Assembly: GCA_001414325.1 (NCBI GenBank)
Contig: LLKB01000001.1
Location: forward strand, 1,408,127 to 1,472,126
Source: Butyribacter intestini
GTDB lineage: Bacteria > Bacillota > Clostridia > Lachnospirales > Lachnospiraceae
DNA: 64,000 nt
Direction of reading: 5' to 3'
Shown: positions 54,192-62,700 of the stretch, in pieces
Numbering within the stretch: the stretch's first letter is position 1
Layout of the letters: every line of letters starts with the position of its first letter
Translations under genes and position numbers: made by a program
The notes under the pieces: model-generated
What the model was told of the DNA's origin: nothing
What the model saw: the letters and a program-made list of their open reading frames with translations, nothing else
The model's database searches: none

Positions 54192-54399
54192 TATCTCTCA
54201 TCTCCCTTATATATTCATCCGCATTTCTGCCACGCTCTGTTGTAGGCATAACAAACTGATCTAAATCAATTTTCTTTATTCGTCTGTCTGATATACTTAT
54301 CAAGCCATCAATACCACTCAAAATCTGAACAACATAGGTCAGCTTATCTTCTGGTACTCTTTCCAATAATTCAATAGCTTCTCTTCTAGTTGCCGTCAT
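54178..54399 (-). CDS. antitoxin of the broken PIN module
   Basis: 73 residues: TATRREAIELLERVPEDKLTYVVQIL, a helical segment found in small antitoxins paired with VapC-type PIN toxins, and a flexible tail with RGRNADEYIREMRDND. It stays intact while the toxin is broken. GGAGG lies before the ATG. Confidence 0.75.
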   Translation of the reverse strand: MTATRREAIELLERVPEDKLTYVVQILSGIDGLISISDRRIKKIDLDQFVMPTTERGRNADEYIREMRDNDRI

Positions 54400-54452
54400 A
54401 GGTCATACCTCCTTTAAATTTTCGGATGAAATCCGTGTTTCTTATTAATCGG

Positions 54453-54728
54453 TTATTCGTTTTCATTTTCCTTATTTTGCTCGTTCTGTTCCCTTACAGT
54501 TACTATTTCTATCCCCATATCTTTTTCAAGTAATGAGATAACTAATTGATTAACACTCATTCCTTTGGCTTTTGCATGTTCTTTAATAGGTTGCAAATAT
54601 TCCTCTGGAACTCTGAGTTTTATATCCTTAATTTTTTTCATATATTCTTTCAAACTGTCTTTTTGCTTATCAGTTGCAGAAGCCATCATGCAACCATCCG
54701 TTTCTATATACTTTTTCATAATAAGCAT
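54453..54728 (-). CDS. ribbon-helix-helix DNA-binding protein (antitoxin-like)
   Basis: 91 residues. IKLRVPEEYLQPIKEHAKAK and GMSVNQLVISLLEKDMG form an Arc-type ribbon-helix-helix, preceded by a short helix and followed by a Glu/Asn-rich tail. The start at 54728 is chosen for GGAGGAGG 6 nt upstream. No toxin partner is adjacent. Confidence 0.75.
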   Translation of the reverse strand: MLIMKKYIETDGCMMASATDKQKDSLKEYMKKIKDIKLRVPEEYLQPIKEHAKAKGMSVNQLVISLLEKDMGIEIVTVREQNEQNKENENE

Positions 54729-54801
54729 ATAACACCTCCTCCAAATTTTCAACTAATTTCTATGGGTACATAAAGAGTGCCATAAAAGACACTCTTTTCT
54801 C

Positions 54802-54903
54802 TTATACCATCTTATTTAATAGTTTATGCACAATTTTCCACAATAACTGCTTGCTTTGTTTCTTCTCCATCTGATATAGAAAAATTCTTGTTATCCGTTC
54901 CAT
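54802..54903 (-). CDS. 33-residue hypothetical peptide
   Basis: MERITRIFLYQMEKKQSKQ then LLWKIVHKLLNKMV, an amphipathic, basic peptide. AAGAGG lies 8 nt before the ATG. Not in a family I recognise; support is only the ribosome site. Confidence 0.35.
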   Translation of the reverse strand: MERITRIFLYQMEKKQSKQLLWKIVHKLLNKMV

Positions 54904-54969
54904 AAAATCAACCTCTTTTCTATTAAGGACAGCCATATTTCAGACTGTCCCTTCCGTTGCGGTTCCCTT

Positions 54970-55065
54970 TTACATCAAACCTACTATACAAGCTAATCTG
55001 TAAAATGGGTTCCTCGCGACTTTCTTCATATGCTCCGCTTTCTCTCTTACCGCCTTGCTTGTCAT
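54970..55065 (-). CDS. 31-residue hypothetical peptide
   Basis: MTSKAVREKAEHMKKVARNP followed by FYRLACIVGLM. A Lys/Arg-rich helix with a short hydrophobic end. No clear ribosome site. A TTG-initiated 22-codon frame behind AAAGGAGG near 55150 could be a leader peptide. The rest of 54904-55238 has no gene. Confidence 0.3.
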   Translation of the reverse strand: MTSKAVREKAEHMKKVARNPFYRLACIVGLM

Positions 55066-55157
55066 TGATCTATATTATGAGCAGGCAATGCCTGTTGTAA
55101 TGATTAAATCGGGCTTTCCCCGATGTGGTATGCTTCAACTACCTCCTTTCAAGGTGC

Positions 55158-55193
55158 AAAAAAAGCACCTTAACCATATTGGCTAAAGTGCTT
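55158..55193 (-). terminator. terminator of the GNAT gene
   Basis: On the minus strand GCACTTTA pairs with TAAGGTGC (one G-T pair) and is followed by TTTTTTT, 46 nt beyond the GNAT stop. An overlapping alternative stem AAGGTGC / GCACCTT exists at 55151-55171. Confidence 0.75.
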
Positions 55194-55238
55194 GTATTAG
55201 TTTGATATTAAATTGTTGTGAGTCAGACAAACTTGAAT

Positions 55239-55799
55239 TTACTGCAATACCCAATCTTCTCTTTTTAGAATGTTTACCTCATTTTCTTCCGTTGTACCGA
55301 ATGCTGTCTCATAGGTATCAAATGCATAGTGTTTGAAACCACTTTTTTCCTGAACTCTATGAGATTGCTCATTCCACAAGAAGTGACCACAGAAAATTAC
55401 ATCAAGATTAGCGTTCTCAAAGAGAAAACGAATTACTTCTTTCAACGCTTCCGGCATTAAACCTTGTCCCCAATATTCTTTGCTCAGAACATAGCCTATC
55501 TCACGGCATTTCTTATTTTCAAATTCCGGGAAGTGAGTTTCATTGTATTTTTCGATCCCAACAGAACCTATTACTTTGCCCTGATATTCGAGTGCAAATG
55601 TTTTCTTATGGCTAATGAACATATCAAGAATAATCTTAGATTCTTCCTTGCTTTTATGAGGCTTCCAACCCGCCATTTGTCCGACTCCATCTACTGAAGC
55701 GTAGGAATAAAAGTCATCAAGGTCGGATTGCCGCCACGGGCGAATCAACAAACGCTCTGTTTTTAGGATAACATTACTTATATCTATTTCAGGATTCAT
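55239..55799 (-). CDS. GNAT-family N-acetyltransferase (RimJ/RimL type)
   Basis: 186 residues. LKTERLLIRPWRQSDLDDFY is the family opening; EIGYVLSKEYWGQGLMPEAL includes the acetyl-CoA loop, and SHRVQEKSGFKHYAFDT is the final strand region. Could acetylate a protein N-terminus or small molecule. GAGGAG precedes the ATG. It stands alone among mobile-element remnants. Confidence 0.9.
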   Translation of the reverse strand: MNPEIDISNVILKTERLLIRPWRQSDLDDFYSYASVDGVGQMAGWKPHKSKEESKIILDMFISHKKTFALEYQGKVIGSVGIEKYNETHFPEFENKKCREIGYVLSKEYWGQGLMPEALKEVIRFLFENANLDVIFCGHFLWNEQSHRVQEKSGFKHYAFDTYETAFGTTEENEVNILKREDWVLQ

Positions 55800-55928
55800 A
55801 GTATTTTACTCCTCTAAATTCCGATTGCTCTAAGTTTTCTCAGTTACACCTTCTTGCCCTTCGGACAAGAAGTATCCCTCGCTCAAAGAGCTCGGTCAAT
55901 TTCGATTTGTAAAACACATTCTTTTTTA

Positions 55929-55963
55929 CATAGGCACAGTATACCACATTTTATGTGCCTATG
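55929..55963. terminator. perfect 10-bp inverted repeat
   Basis: CATAGGCACA / TGTGCCTATG around a 15-nt loop, 10 nt past the end of the broken gene at 55973-56307. Another hairpin, CTTCTTG / CAAGAAG, lies near 55850-55875. Confidence 0.5.
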
Positions 55964-55972
55964 CGATAACAT

Positions 55973-56307
55973 TTACTGCTTCTTCCAATATGAACTCATC
56001 TTCTCCACAGTAACCTCCGGATAGAAATGAGTCAGAATCATTGCTTTCGGAACTCCTGCAGCTAATGCTTTCTTCACCTCTTCCTTCTGCCCCGGCGCAT
56101 ATGACCAGTGCAGCATTCGATTTGTGATTGATCCTCCCACTTAGGCTTTTCCCTCTCAGGATTCCTTACAGGCTTAATGTGATAGCTGTAAGTTGGTTCA
56201 TATGGTATATGCCCCGTAATCTCCTTATCAAAGTCATAATTTCTTTGATAGCCTGTTGTCATATTCACTTTTTTCGAGGTTTCCCTCGGATGAACATATA
56301 CTATCAC
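55973..56307 (-). pseudogene. frameshifted gene of unknown function
   Basis: The first frame reads MIVYVHPRETSKKVNMTTGY and EPTYSYHIKPVRNPEREKPK, ending at GHMRRGRRKR. Shifting frame there restores PGQKEEVKKALAAGVPKAMI then THFYPEVTVEKMSSYWKKQ and a stop. Total length is not a multiple of three. I do not recognise the family; the context is mobile-element DNA. Confidence 0.6.
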
Positions 56308-56319
56308 AGAACTTAAAAA

Positions 56320-56577
56320 TCACCGATAGACAACACTGGTGTATTTTATTTTTTGCACTGAAATATGGTGTTTATTCCTATCATTCCATATATGTGCAGG
56401 CAAAGGTCTTGATGGTTCTCTGAATTTTTCCAAATAACTCTCAAATATCTCTGTATTAATCAGGGCTGAATTTCCAACTTTATAAACAGCTCCCTCCTCC
56501 TTTGCAAGAGTCATAATTCTTGTTTTTCCAAGTCCATATATAGCTGCACCTTCTACTGCATTTACATATTTTTTCAT
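56320..56577 (-). CDS. DUF6462-family protein (excisionase-like)
   Basis: 85 residues. MKKYVNAVEGAAIYGLGKTR and VYKVGNSALINTEIFESYLE resemble the winged-helix fold of Xis/MerR-type proteins grouped as DUF6462, common on Lachnospiraceae integrative elements. Start 56577 is chosen for AAAAGG upstream. Its presence marks this stretch as mobile-element derived. Confidence 0.75.
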   Translation of the reverse strand: MKKYVNAVEGAAIYGLGKTRIMTLAKEEGAVYKVGNSALINTEIFESYLEKFREPSRPLPAHIWNDRNKHHISVQKIKYTSVVYR

Positions 56578-56614
56578 TATACCTTTTGTATCTGAATAAC
56601 ACTTATATGAGTAA

Positions 56615-56830
56615 CTCATAAACTTAAAGGGCTTGAATGTCGATAAGTTAAAAGCAGAATATCAGGAACTGATGAAGCAGAAAAGTGAGCTAACTTCCAC
56701 CTATAAAGATTGTGAAAAGGAAGTGCGTGAGCTAAATCGAAAGTTGGAAAATCTCAATCAGTATCTCGGACGGACACAGCCCGATCCGGCACAGGAACAA
56801 CAAACGAAAAAAGATACTCCGAACCTGTAA
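56615..56830 (+). pseudogene. C-terminal fragment of a mobilisation relaxase
   Basis: An open frame with no proper start reads NLKGLNVDKLKAEYQELMKQ, then a coiled-coil (KDCEKEVRELNRKLENLNQY) and a Gln/Pro-rich tail. This matches the far C-terminus of MobA/rlx-type relaxases. The nicking domain is missing; the break is at about 56615, next to the DUF6462 gene. Confidence 0.65.
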
Positions 56831-56843
56831 ATGGGTAAAAAAA

Positions 56844-56865
56844 TAGAGGTGCCGAAACACCCCTA
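56844..56865 (+). terminator. terminator after the relaxase fragment
   Basis: TAGAGGTG / CACCCCTA (7 of 8 pairs) with a 6-nt loop, followed by TTTTCC. Confidence 0.55.
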
Positions 56866-56994
56866 TTTTCCTAAACCTCTTGCAAAATCTGCAAGGCTGG
56901 TTTATAATCAGCTTAGAAACCGAAGGATTTTGGTGTGTCCAACGGTTGCACAATCGGAAACAAATAATCAGTTTAAAAATCAAACGGATTACAG

Positions 56995-57022
56995 GCTATC
57001 CCCTATTGGCGTAGAGGATAGC
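56995..57022 (-). terminator. terminator of the small membrane peptide gene
   Basis: GCTATCC / GGATAGC form a 7-bp stem; on the minus strand a T-rich stretch follows after 12 nt. Confidence 0.6.
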
Positions 57023-57030
57023 ATTTCCGT

Positions 57031-57114
57031 TTATTTGCGGTTATGTTTATTGTCTATGTATGTCAAGGCTGCAAATACAACCAGTAAAAGTGTAAGCACT
57101 TCTAAAGTATTCAT
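57031..57114 (-). CDS. 27-residue membrane peptide (putative holin-like / type I toxin-like)
   Basis: MNTLEVLTLLLVVFAALTYI followed by DNKHNRK: one hydrophobic helix and a short basic tail. AAAGGAGG lies 5 nt before the ATG, very strong for so short a gene, and a hairpin terminator follows directly. The form resembles holin-like toxins of Firmicutes. No antisense RNA promoter has been identified. Confidence 0.6.
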   Translation of the reverse strand: MNTLEVLTLLLVVFAALTYIDNKHNRK

Positions 57115-57187
57115 ACCGACCTCCTTTCTGTTTCCAGAAAGGACAACCGCAAGACTATCCCTACTGCTCTAATCTGACTGAAAAACA

Positions 57188-58102
57188 TTATATCATGTGG
57201 TGTCGAATTTTGCTAGTACCAAATACCCAACCAAAAAAGGTTGGACTGGCTGATACTTCGGTCTGTACCCTGAAAGAAGTCATATCATACGCAATGGTTG
57301 TCACATCTTCTCCGAAACGGTCAACCATTGTTTTCATCAGACTGTTATCACATCGTAAATCCACAAGGACTTTCTCGCCTGAGAACATAAAGAATACTTC
57401 TTTTGTGTAATTCTCAATATCAAAATCATCAGGCATAGGAATAATATCCTTATCCAGTATCTCCGGCTTGGAAGCAATACGGTCTACCCTGAAATTGATA
57501 ACCTTGCTTTTCTTCTCAGAGTATCCGAGAACATAATAATAGTCCCCACACCAGAGAAGTTTATACGGGTTCAGCTTATAAATCTCGCCCTTATTCTTCA
57601 GAACCTTTTTCTTTAATCCGGTATAATCATAATACTGAAAAGAAATCTGTTTACCTGCGTTAATGGCTTCATTTATAGCGTCGATGATGTAATATATCTG
57701 CTCATTATCTGGCTTAATTCGATTGACCACATAATTATTACGCTTCAACTTTGCCACCTGCCCCGGACTGGTCATCGTATGTATCTTCTCAATCAGCGTT
57801 TCGCTTTTCTTCTTTGTAATGAACTTCGATGACTCTACTGCATCTATCAGCAGTTTCAGCTCCGGCAGTTCAAACTTTCGGCTGGCTACAAAATACTTGC
57901 TTTGCGTCGAATGAATGGTTACAATATCCAGTCCATATTCCACAAGAGCTGCTATATCCTTCGTTATGGTTGTCCTGTGAGCAGAAATCCCATATTCCTC
58001 ATTCAAAATCCCGATGAGCTGCGTTGTAGAAAGCGGGTGTTCTTCATCAGTACGCTCCAACAAGATTTTCAGTAGATATAGTATTCTTGGTTTTGCTTCC
58101 AT
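57188..58102 (-). CDS. WYL-domain transcriptional regulator, C-terminus altered
   Basis: 304 residues. N-terminal helix-turn-helix (LLERTDEEHPLSTTQLIGIL, ISAHRTTITKDIAALVEYG) and a WYL domain (about 145-215) with LNPYKLLWCGDYYYVLGY. WYL regulators bind nucleic-acid or small ligands and often control defence or mobile genes. Normal members end with about 25 residues after SPTFFGWVF; here the sequence changes to GTSKIRHHMI and stops, pointing to a deletion junction near 57215. AAAGGA precedes the ATG. Confidence 0.85.
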   Translation of the reverse strand: MEAKPRILYLLKILLERTDEEHPLSTTQLIGILNEEYGISAHRTTITKDIAALVEYGLDIVTIHSTQSKYFVASRKFELPELKLLIDAVESSKFITKKKSETLIEKIHTMTSPGQVAKLKRNNYVVNRIKPDNEQIYYIIDAINEAINAGKQISFQYYDYTGLKKKVLKNKGEIYKLNPYKLLWCGDYYYVLGYSEKKSKVINFRVDRIASKPEILDKDIIPMPDDFDIENYTKEVFFMFSGEKVLVDLRCDNSLMKTMVDRFGEDVTTIAYDMTSFRVQTEVSASPTFFGWVFGTSKIRHHMI

Positions 58103-58148
58103 ACATTTATCCTTTCTCGAACAGACTCACCGCAAATTACAGTAAATT

Positions 58149-58930
58149 TCACCCGATTTCTTTTAAAATACCCATCAGTACAAAACGAGCATTGTCATAT
58201 TCATAGGAACAGGTAGACAGTGTAAGCAGTCTGTCCTCATCGGATACAGTTGTCCCGGAGGTAAACAAGGAATTATCCAGCGCTGTTTTCAGCAGTCCGC
58301 TGCGTTCCTCTTTCGTTTTCTCAAATTCATACACCTTTGAATCTGACGGTGTAACATATCCGGCGATCAGCTTCACTTTATAATTCTGCTTTGGTGTGAG
58401 CAGGTGAGCAGATACAAAACAGAATGTTCTTCGTAATATTCCTGCTTACTGTATTTAGGCAGAGAGCCGAACATCGTGTTGTTTTTCATATTATGACCGT
58501 AGATAATGGTATGCAGATCAGAACAATCGGCGGCGTTTCGGTAATCCATAAAAAGCGTTCCCGCTATATTCCAAGTACCGTCAAGCAGTCGGCGAAGATA
58601 ATACTCGTTATCCTTGCTCTGTACTACCGGATAGTTGATTTCGGTATCCGGGCAATAGAGCCAAGCAATAATGTCCTTGTTTTCTTCCTGCAAACGCTCA
58701 AAGTCTACCGTAATTGGTGCAGTTTCAGAAACAGGCTTTATCGCAGATTCTGTTTGTCCATTCTCCGTTTGCTGTGTTTGTGGTGCGGTTTCTACCGCTT
58801 TATCAATCAGCACATCATTCTGTCTTTGACTGTCCTGTGTTTCTTTCCAATAATCATAAATGTGATATGCAGATAAAGAAAAAACAGTTATACATACAGA
58901 TAAAATCAGGATTTTCCATACCTTTTTAAT
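58149..58930 (-). pseudogene. class B sortase disrupted by an 8-bp tandem duplication
   Basis: The first frame covers an N-terminal membrane helix (KKVWKILILSVCITVFSL), IIAWLYCPDTEINYPVVQ and HTIIYGHNMKNNTMFG with the active-site His, up to VLYLLT. There GTGAGCAG occurs twice in tandem (58396-58403, 58404-58411, plus strand) and shifts the frame. The other frame continues with KLIAGYVTPSDSKVYEFEK and LTLSTCSYEYDNARFVL with the catalytic Cys and Arg. Removing one repeat unit restores the full enzyme. No ATG, GTG or TTG is found before the membrane helix, so the start is also damaged. Confidence 0.88.
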
Positions 58931-58945
58931 AGCGTAACACCGTCC

Positions 58946-59365
58946 TTATTTGTCTGCTTTTTTATCATGCACCTTAGTCAGCTCATAAGTGCCGCCGATT
59001 GTTCCTTCGCCGCCGATGAGGATGAGGGTATCGCCTTTTACACTAAACTCATAGGTTGCGTCATGTGCCGATTCGTTCACAAAGTCGATATATAGCTGAT
59101 TGTCCTTGATTTCATAGGTAAAATCATAATCTGCAAGGGTGAGGAGCATTGCACCGCTGCCTTTGCTTGACTGAGCTTGTCTTTTGTATTCTGTTTGATT
59201 TGATGTGCGGGCAATCCGTTCTGTGTCAGTTGGTTTTTGGGAAATTTGCCGAGGCTGCTTATTGTTTTGCTATGCTTGATTTTGAACACTATTCTCTGAC
59301 GAAGGCGAAGGTGCTTTGTCAAATGTTCTGAGTATTTCTTCAATTTCTTTTTCTTGTTCGTCCAT
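58946..59365 (-). pseudogene. small gene with a single in-frame TAG, part of the sortase cassette
   Basis: The ATG at 59365 follows AAGGAG. MDEQEKEIEEILRTFDKAPS leads to a TAG at 59270-59272, after which the same frame runs without interruption through a Gln-rich linker to a lipocalin-like end (YEIKDNQLYIDFVNES, IGGEGTIGGTYELTKV) at 58946. One base change would restore a 139-residue protein. It lies between the surface protein remnant and the sortase. Confidence 0.7.
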
Positions 59366-59520
59366 TTGATTTCTCCTTGTTCGATTTCTTTCCGAAAATC
59401 GGCAAAGCGCTTTTTTGCCGCCTTTCGGAAAGGGACTTCCGAAGAAATCCTTTTCGTAAGGAAAAGGCGGCAGCGGAAGCTCCGCTACCGCCATCCTTAA
59501 ATGGTTAGCTATCTGTTATT

Positions 59521-59765
59521 TCACAGATTTTCTTTTTTAGTATAAACAGTAGTTGTCACAACTCCGAAGCCGCTGACGAACAGCAGAGCGATCCACAGCC
59601 ACTCATACTGTTGTCGCCGGTCTGCGGATTCTGAACATCATCCGAAGGCTTGGTGGTATCGTCAGACTTGGTAGGAGCGGCAGGTTTGGTTGCCTTCTGA
59701 CCTTCTTCGATAGTCTGAGTCGTTACTGCAGAGCCACCGGCAGAATCAAAGGTTACGGTATAGTT
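59521..59765 (-). pseudogene. C-terminal remnant of a sortase-anchored surface protein
   Basis: A frame beginning NYTVTFDSAGGSAVTTQTIE (an InlB-type repeat) runs through a Thr/Lys/Pro-rich linker to NPQTGDNS, a sorting motif. After that one missing base shifts the frame; the hydrophobic helix WLWIALLFVSGFGVVTTTVY and charged tail are in the next frame. The upstream part of the protein is absent: the fragment begins directly after the M64 gene stop. Confidence 0.75.
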
Positions 59766-59766
59766 T

Positions 59767-62700
59767 TTATTTCTTTGTTGTAACAGTCTTAGCTTTTGAC
59801 CAGCCTGAATAAATCCTTATGGATTTGCCGTTAATCTTAACTGTCTTATAGGTGCGAACTCTTACATAATACTTTTTCTTGCCCGAAAGCTTTGAAATTT
59901 TCTTTGATACTGTTGTATTCTTGCCTACTGTTACGGTCTTAGCCTTGCTGAATTTACTTGAGGCACTGTACTGTACCTGATAGCCTGTTGTCTGTGTAGC
60001 CTGCTTCTTCCACTTTACTGTAAACTTCTTTGAACCTGCTTTAAGTGAGGAAATACTTGTTGCCTTTGGCTTGATTGTGAAATAAAGCGTCTTTGTTCCG
60101 CTGTATTTACCCTTAAAGGTAATCTTTACTGCGTACTTGCCAACATACTTTCTGCCTTTTGCATAAGACACAGTATAGTCAGTATTCTTAACAAGTGTCT
60201 TTCCTGTTCTGTCCTTAACAATAACCTTAGGTGTTCTAACCTTTCCGTTATATGTTAATGATGTTGCTTTAAGCTTTATGCTTGATGCCTTTGGAATTAC
60301 TGTTGTTGAAAGAGTTTTCTTACATACCGAACAGTAATTTACTATCTTGCCGTTTGCTGTTGGGGTTGCCTTTGTTACGGTTTGCTTTGTGGTGTGGGCA
60401 ATCTTAGCAATATTGCCCCAAGATGCAAGGTCGGTTATTTCCTTTGTACCGAGTACATCTTCATAGAACTTGCCACAACCTTCGCACTTGTAGTATGCTT
60501 CCTTACCGCCCTCTGTGCAGGTGGCAGCTTTCGCAGCAACCAAAGTCAGATTGTGAGTGTGCGGTACAGTTTTGTAATATCCGCAGGTGTCGCAAACATT
60601 GTCAGAACCGTAATCGTGAGCCGCTTCGTCCTTTTTGTCGTGGCAACGAGAACATTCATGCCAGTGGTTAGTATCATCAGACTTCCATTCTGTGCCTGCG
60701 GTATGTCCGAGAGCCGGAATCTTCACACTGGTTTTATCGGTAATTTCTACCAATCCTGTTGCATCTGCGAACCACTTGTCACAGCCATCGCAGGTGTAGT
60801 ATGCGGAATTGCCCGCAGTAGTGCAGGTGGCAGCTTTCGCAGCAACCAAAGTCAGATTGTGAGTGTGTTCTTCGTTTTTATTTTTGTAATAATATGTAAC
60901 AACCGTTCCGTCCGAAACAATAGGCTTATTCAAGCCGTCAACCTTTATAAATTCATAATCATAAAGTGTTTTTGCCGGTGTTAAATCAAGCTTTGTGCCG
61001 TATGGCACGGTAAATGTTCCGCCGGCAGTGTTTGGAATTTCAGAGCCGTCCTCAAATTTATACTGAATTGAAACGGTTGTGTAGCGCTGTGTTTCCGTAT
61101 TGTCGTCTGCAAGCACATTTCCGTTTTCATCGAGCACCTGAAATGCCACGGTATCGCCGCTCTTAAGCTGTGCATCAGACGGAATTTGATAAATAAGCGA
61201 GCAACTCTTTAAGCCTGAATTAAAGTCGCTTTTGATGTGATCCAAAGCACCGAGCGGCCAGAAATTTGCCTTATCATTCCAAACAGGAATGTCAAAGGTT
61301 TGTACTGTTTGAAGCGGATTCCCCGATGAATCGGTCGCAACGCTTCCGTCGGAGTGCTTAATCCACATTTTGAATTTTAATTGTCGTGCATTTTTATCTG
61401 AAATGTTTTGAATAACAGTTCTAAGCTCGATTTTTTTACCGTTCATATTAGTATTAAATCTGCTTTTGCTGTTGCCGCTCAAAAGTCGGTCATTGCGATT
61501 ATATGTGTAATTATAATATGAACTTGTTTCAAGGTCGGTAAAATCAGACGGCTTTGAATAAGCGCCCGTATATTCCTTAACCTCGGGAGTTGCAACATAA
61601 AGGTCTACATCCTTAACAAGCTGAGACATTCGCTTGAAGCCCTGCAAACGGCAAACCTCACAGAATTGATAGTTTGTGTCTCTCATTATGCACTCATAAC
61701 TTGAAACAAGCATTTTTGAGCCGTAAGCATTGCGGCAGGTATATGTGTTTCTATAACCTAAAAGCTGTCGCCATTTTATCTTTTCCGGGTCTTCAACCGA
61801 GGAAAGATTGAGTGATTTAAGTTCCTTATCGTCAAGCAAATATCCGTTACTGTATTCATCACCGAGACCGAGCAAACCGTGTCCAAACTCGTGTGCAAAA
61901 GTTTTTGACGCACGATAACTGTCTGATGGCGAAATGAAATAATGGAAGCCGTATTCACGGTTATTATAAGCACCGCCGAAATCTGATTTTGTGTTTACAA
62001 CCATAGCGAACTGAGCAATATAATCGTGAACATAATAATAAGGCTCATATTCCGAACCGGACGGAATTGTGTTTGGATCACACTTTTTTTTGATATGAGC
62101 ATCGTGAATTTTCTCGATAAATTCAGGACCGATACATCTCTCAAAAATATGATTTTTCCACTGACTTCCGTGGAGATTATTAGAAATAACAGGCGAATTA
62201 TATTTGTCGACTATAACATCAAAGAAGGTGCTTCCACCATTGTCAAAAGTCGATTCGGAAGCTGTGCAAAGAGCGTAAACATTGAATCTGTCGGCATAAC
62301 TGCGATACGGTTCATATTTCATAGCGTCCTGCCAAAGTCGTTTGACATCATTGATGAATTTGCCCTGCTGACTTTTTGTGTATCCCTCGCCGCAAACGAC
62401 AACAACCATATTTTCCGTGTCGCTGCGTGTTTTTTGGATGGTATAAACAGGGATGGTAGGATTAGAATATTTTCCGTCATTTGAATACCACGGGCCGAGG
62501 GTGAGCTGAATGCTTTGCTCGGTGCTGACATTCCAATCGGGATTTGCGTCCTCGGCAGGTTCCGAAATTGTATAATCATCCTCTTGCTTATTTGGAGCAG
62601 AGCCGATATAAGGACTGCTTTGTGAGCCGCTGCCGGAAGTTGTAACAAAATATTCGGAATCGAGATAAAATGCAGGTCTTACGCCCAAATCGGAATACCA

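Noticed and set aside
56831..57172. 113-codon plus-strand ORF after the relaxase fragment
   Set aside because: It begins inside a terminator stem, crosses a second terminator and the antisense of the 27-residue peptide gene; no homology recognised.
60382..60984. 200-codon plus-strand frame inside the M64 gene
   Set aside because: Antisense of the repeated HTHNLTLVAAKAATCT modules; the apparent repeats in it follow from those modules.
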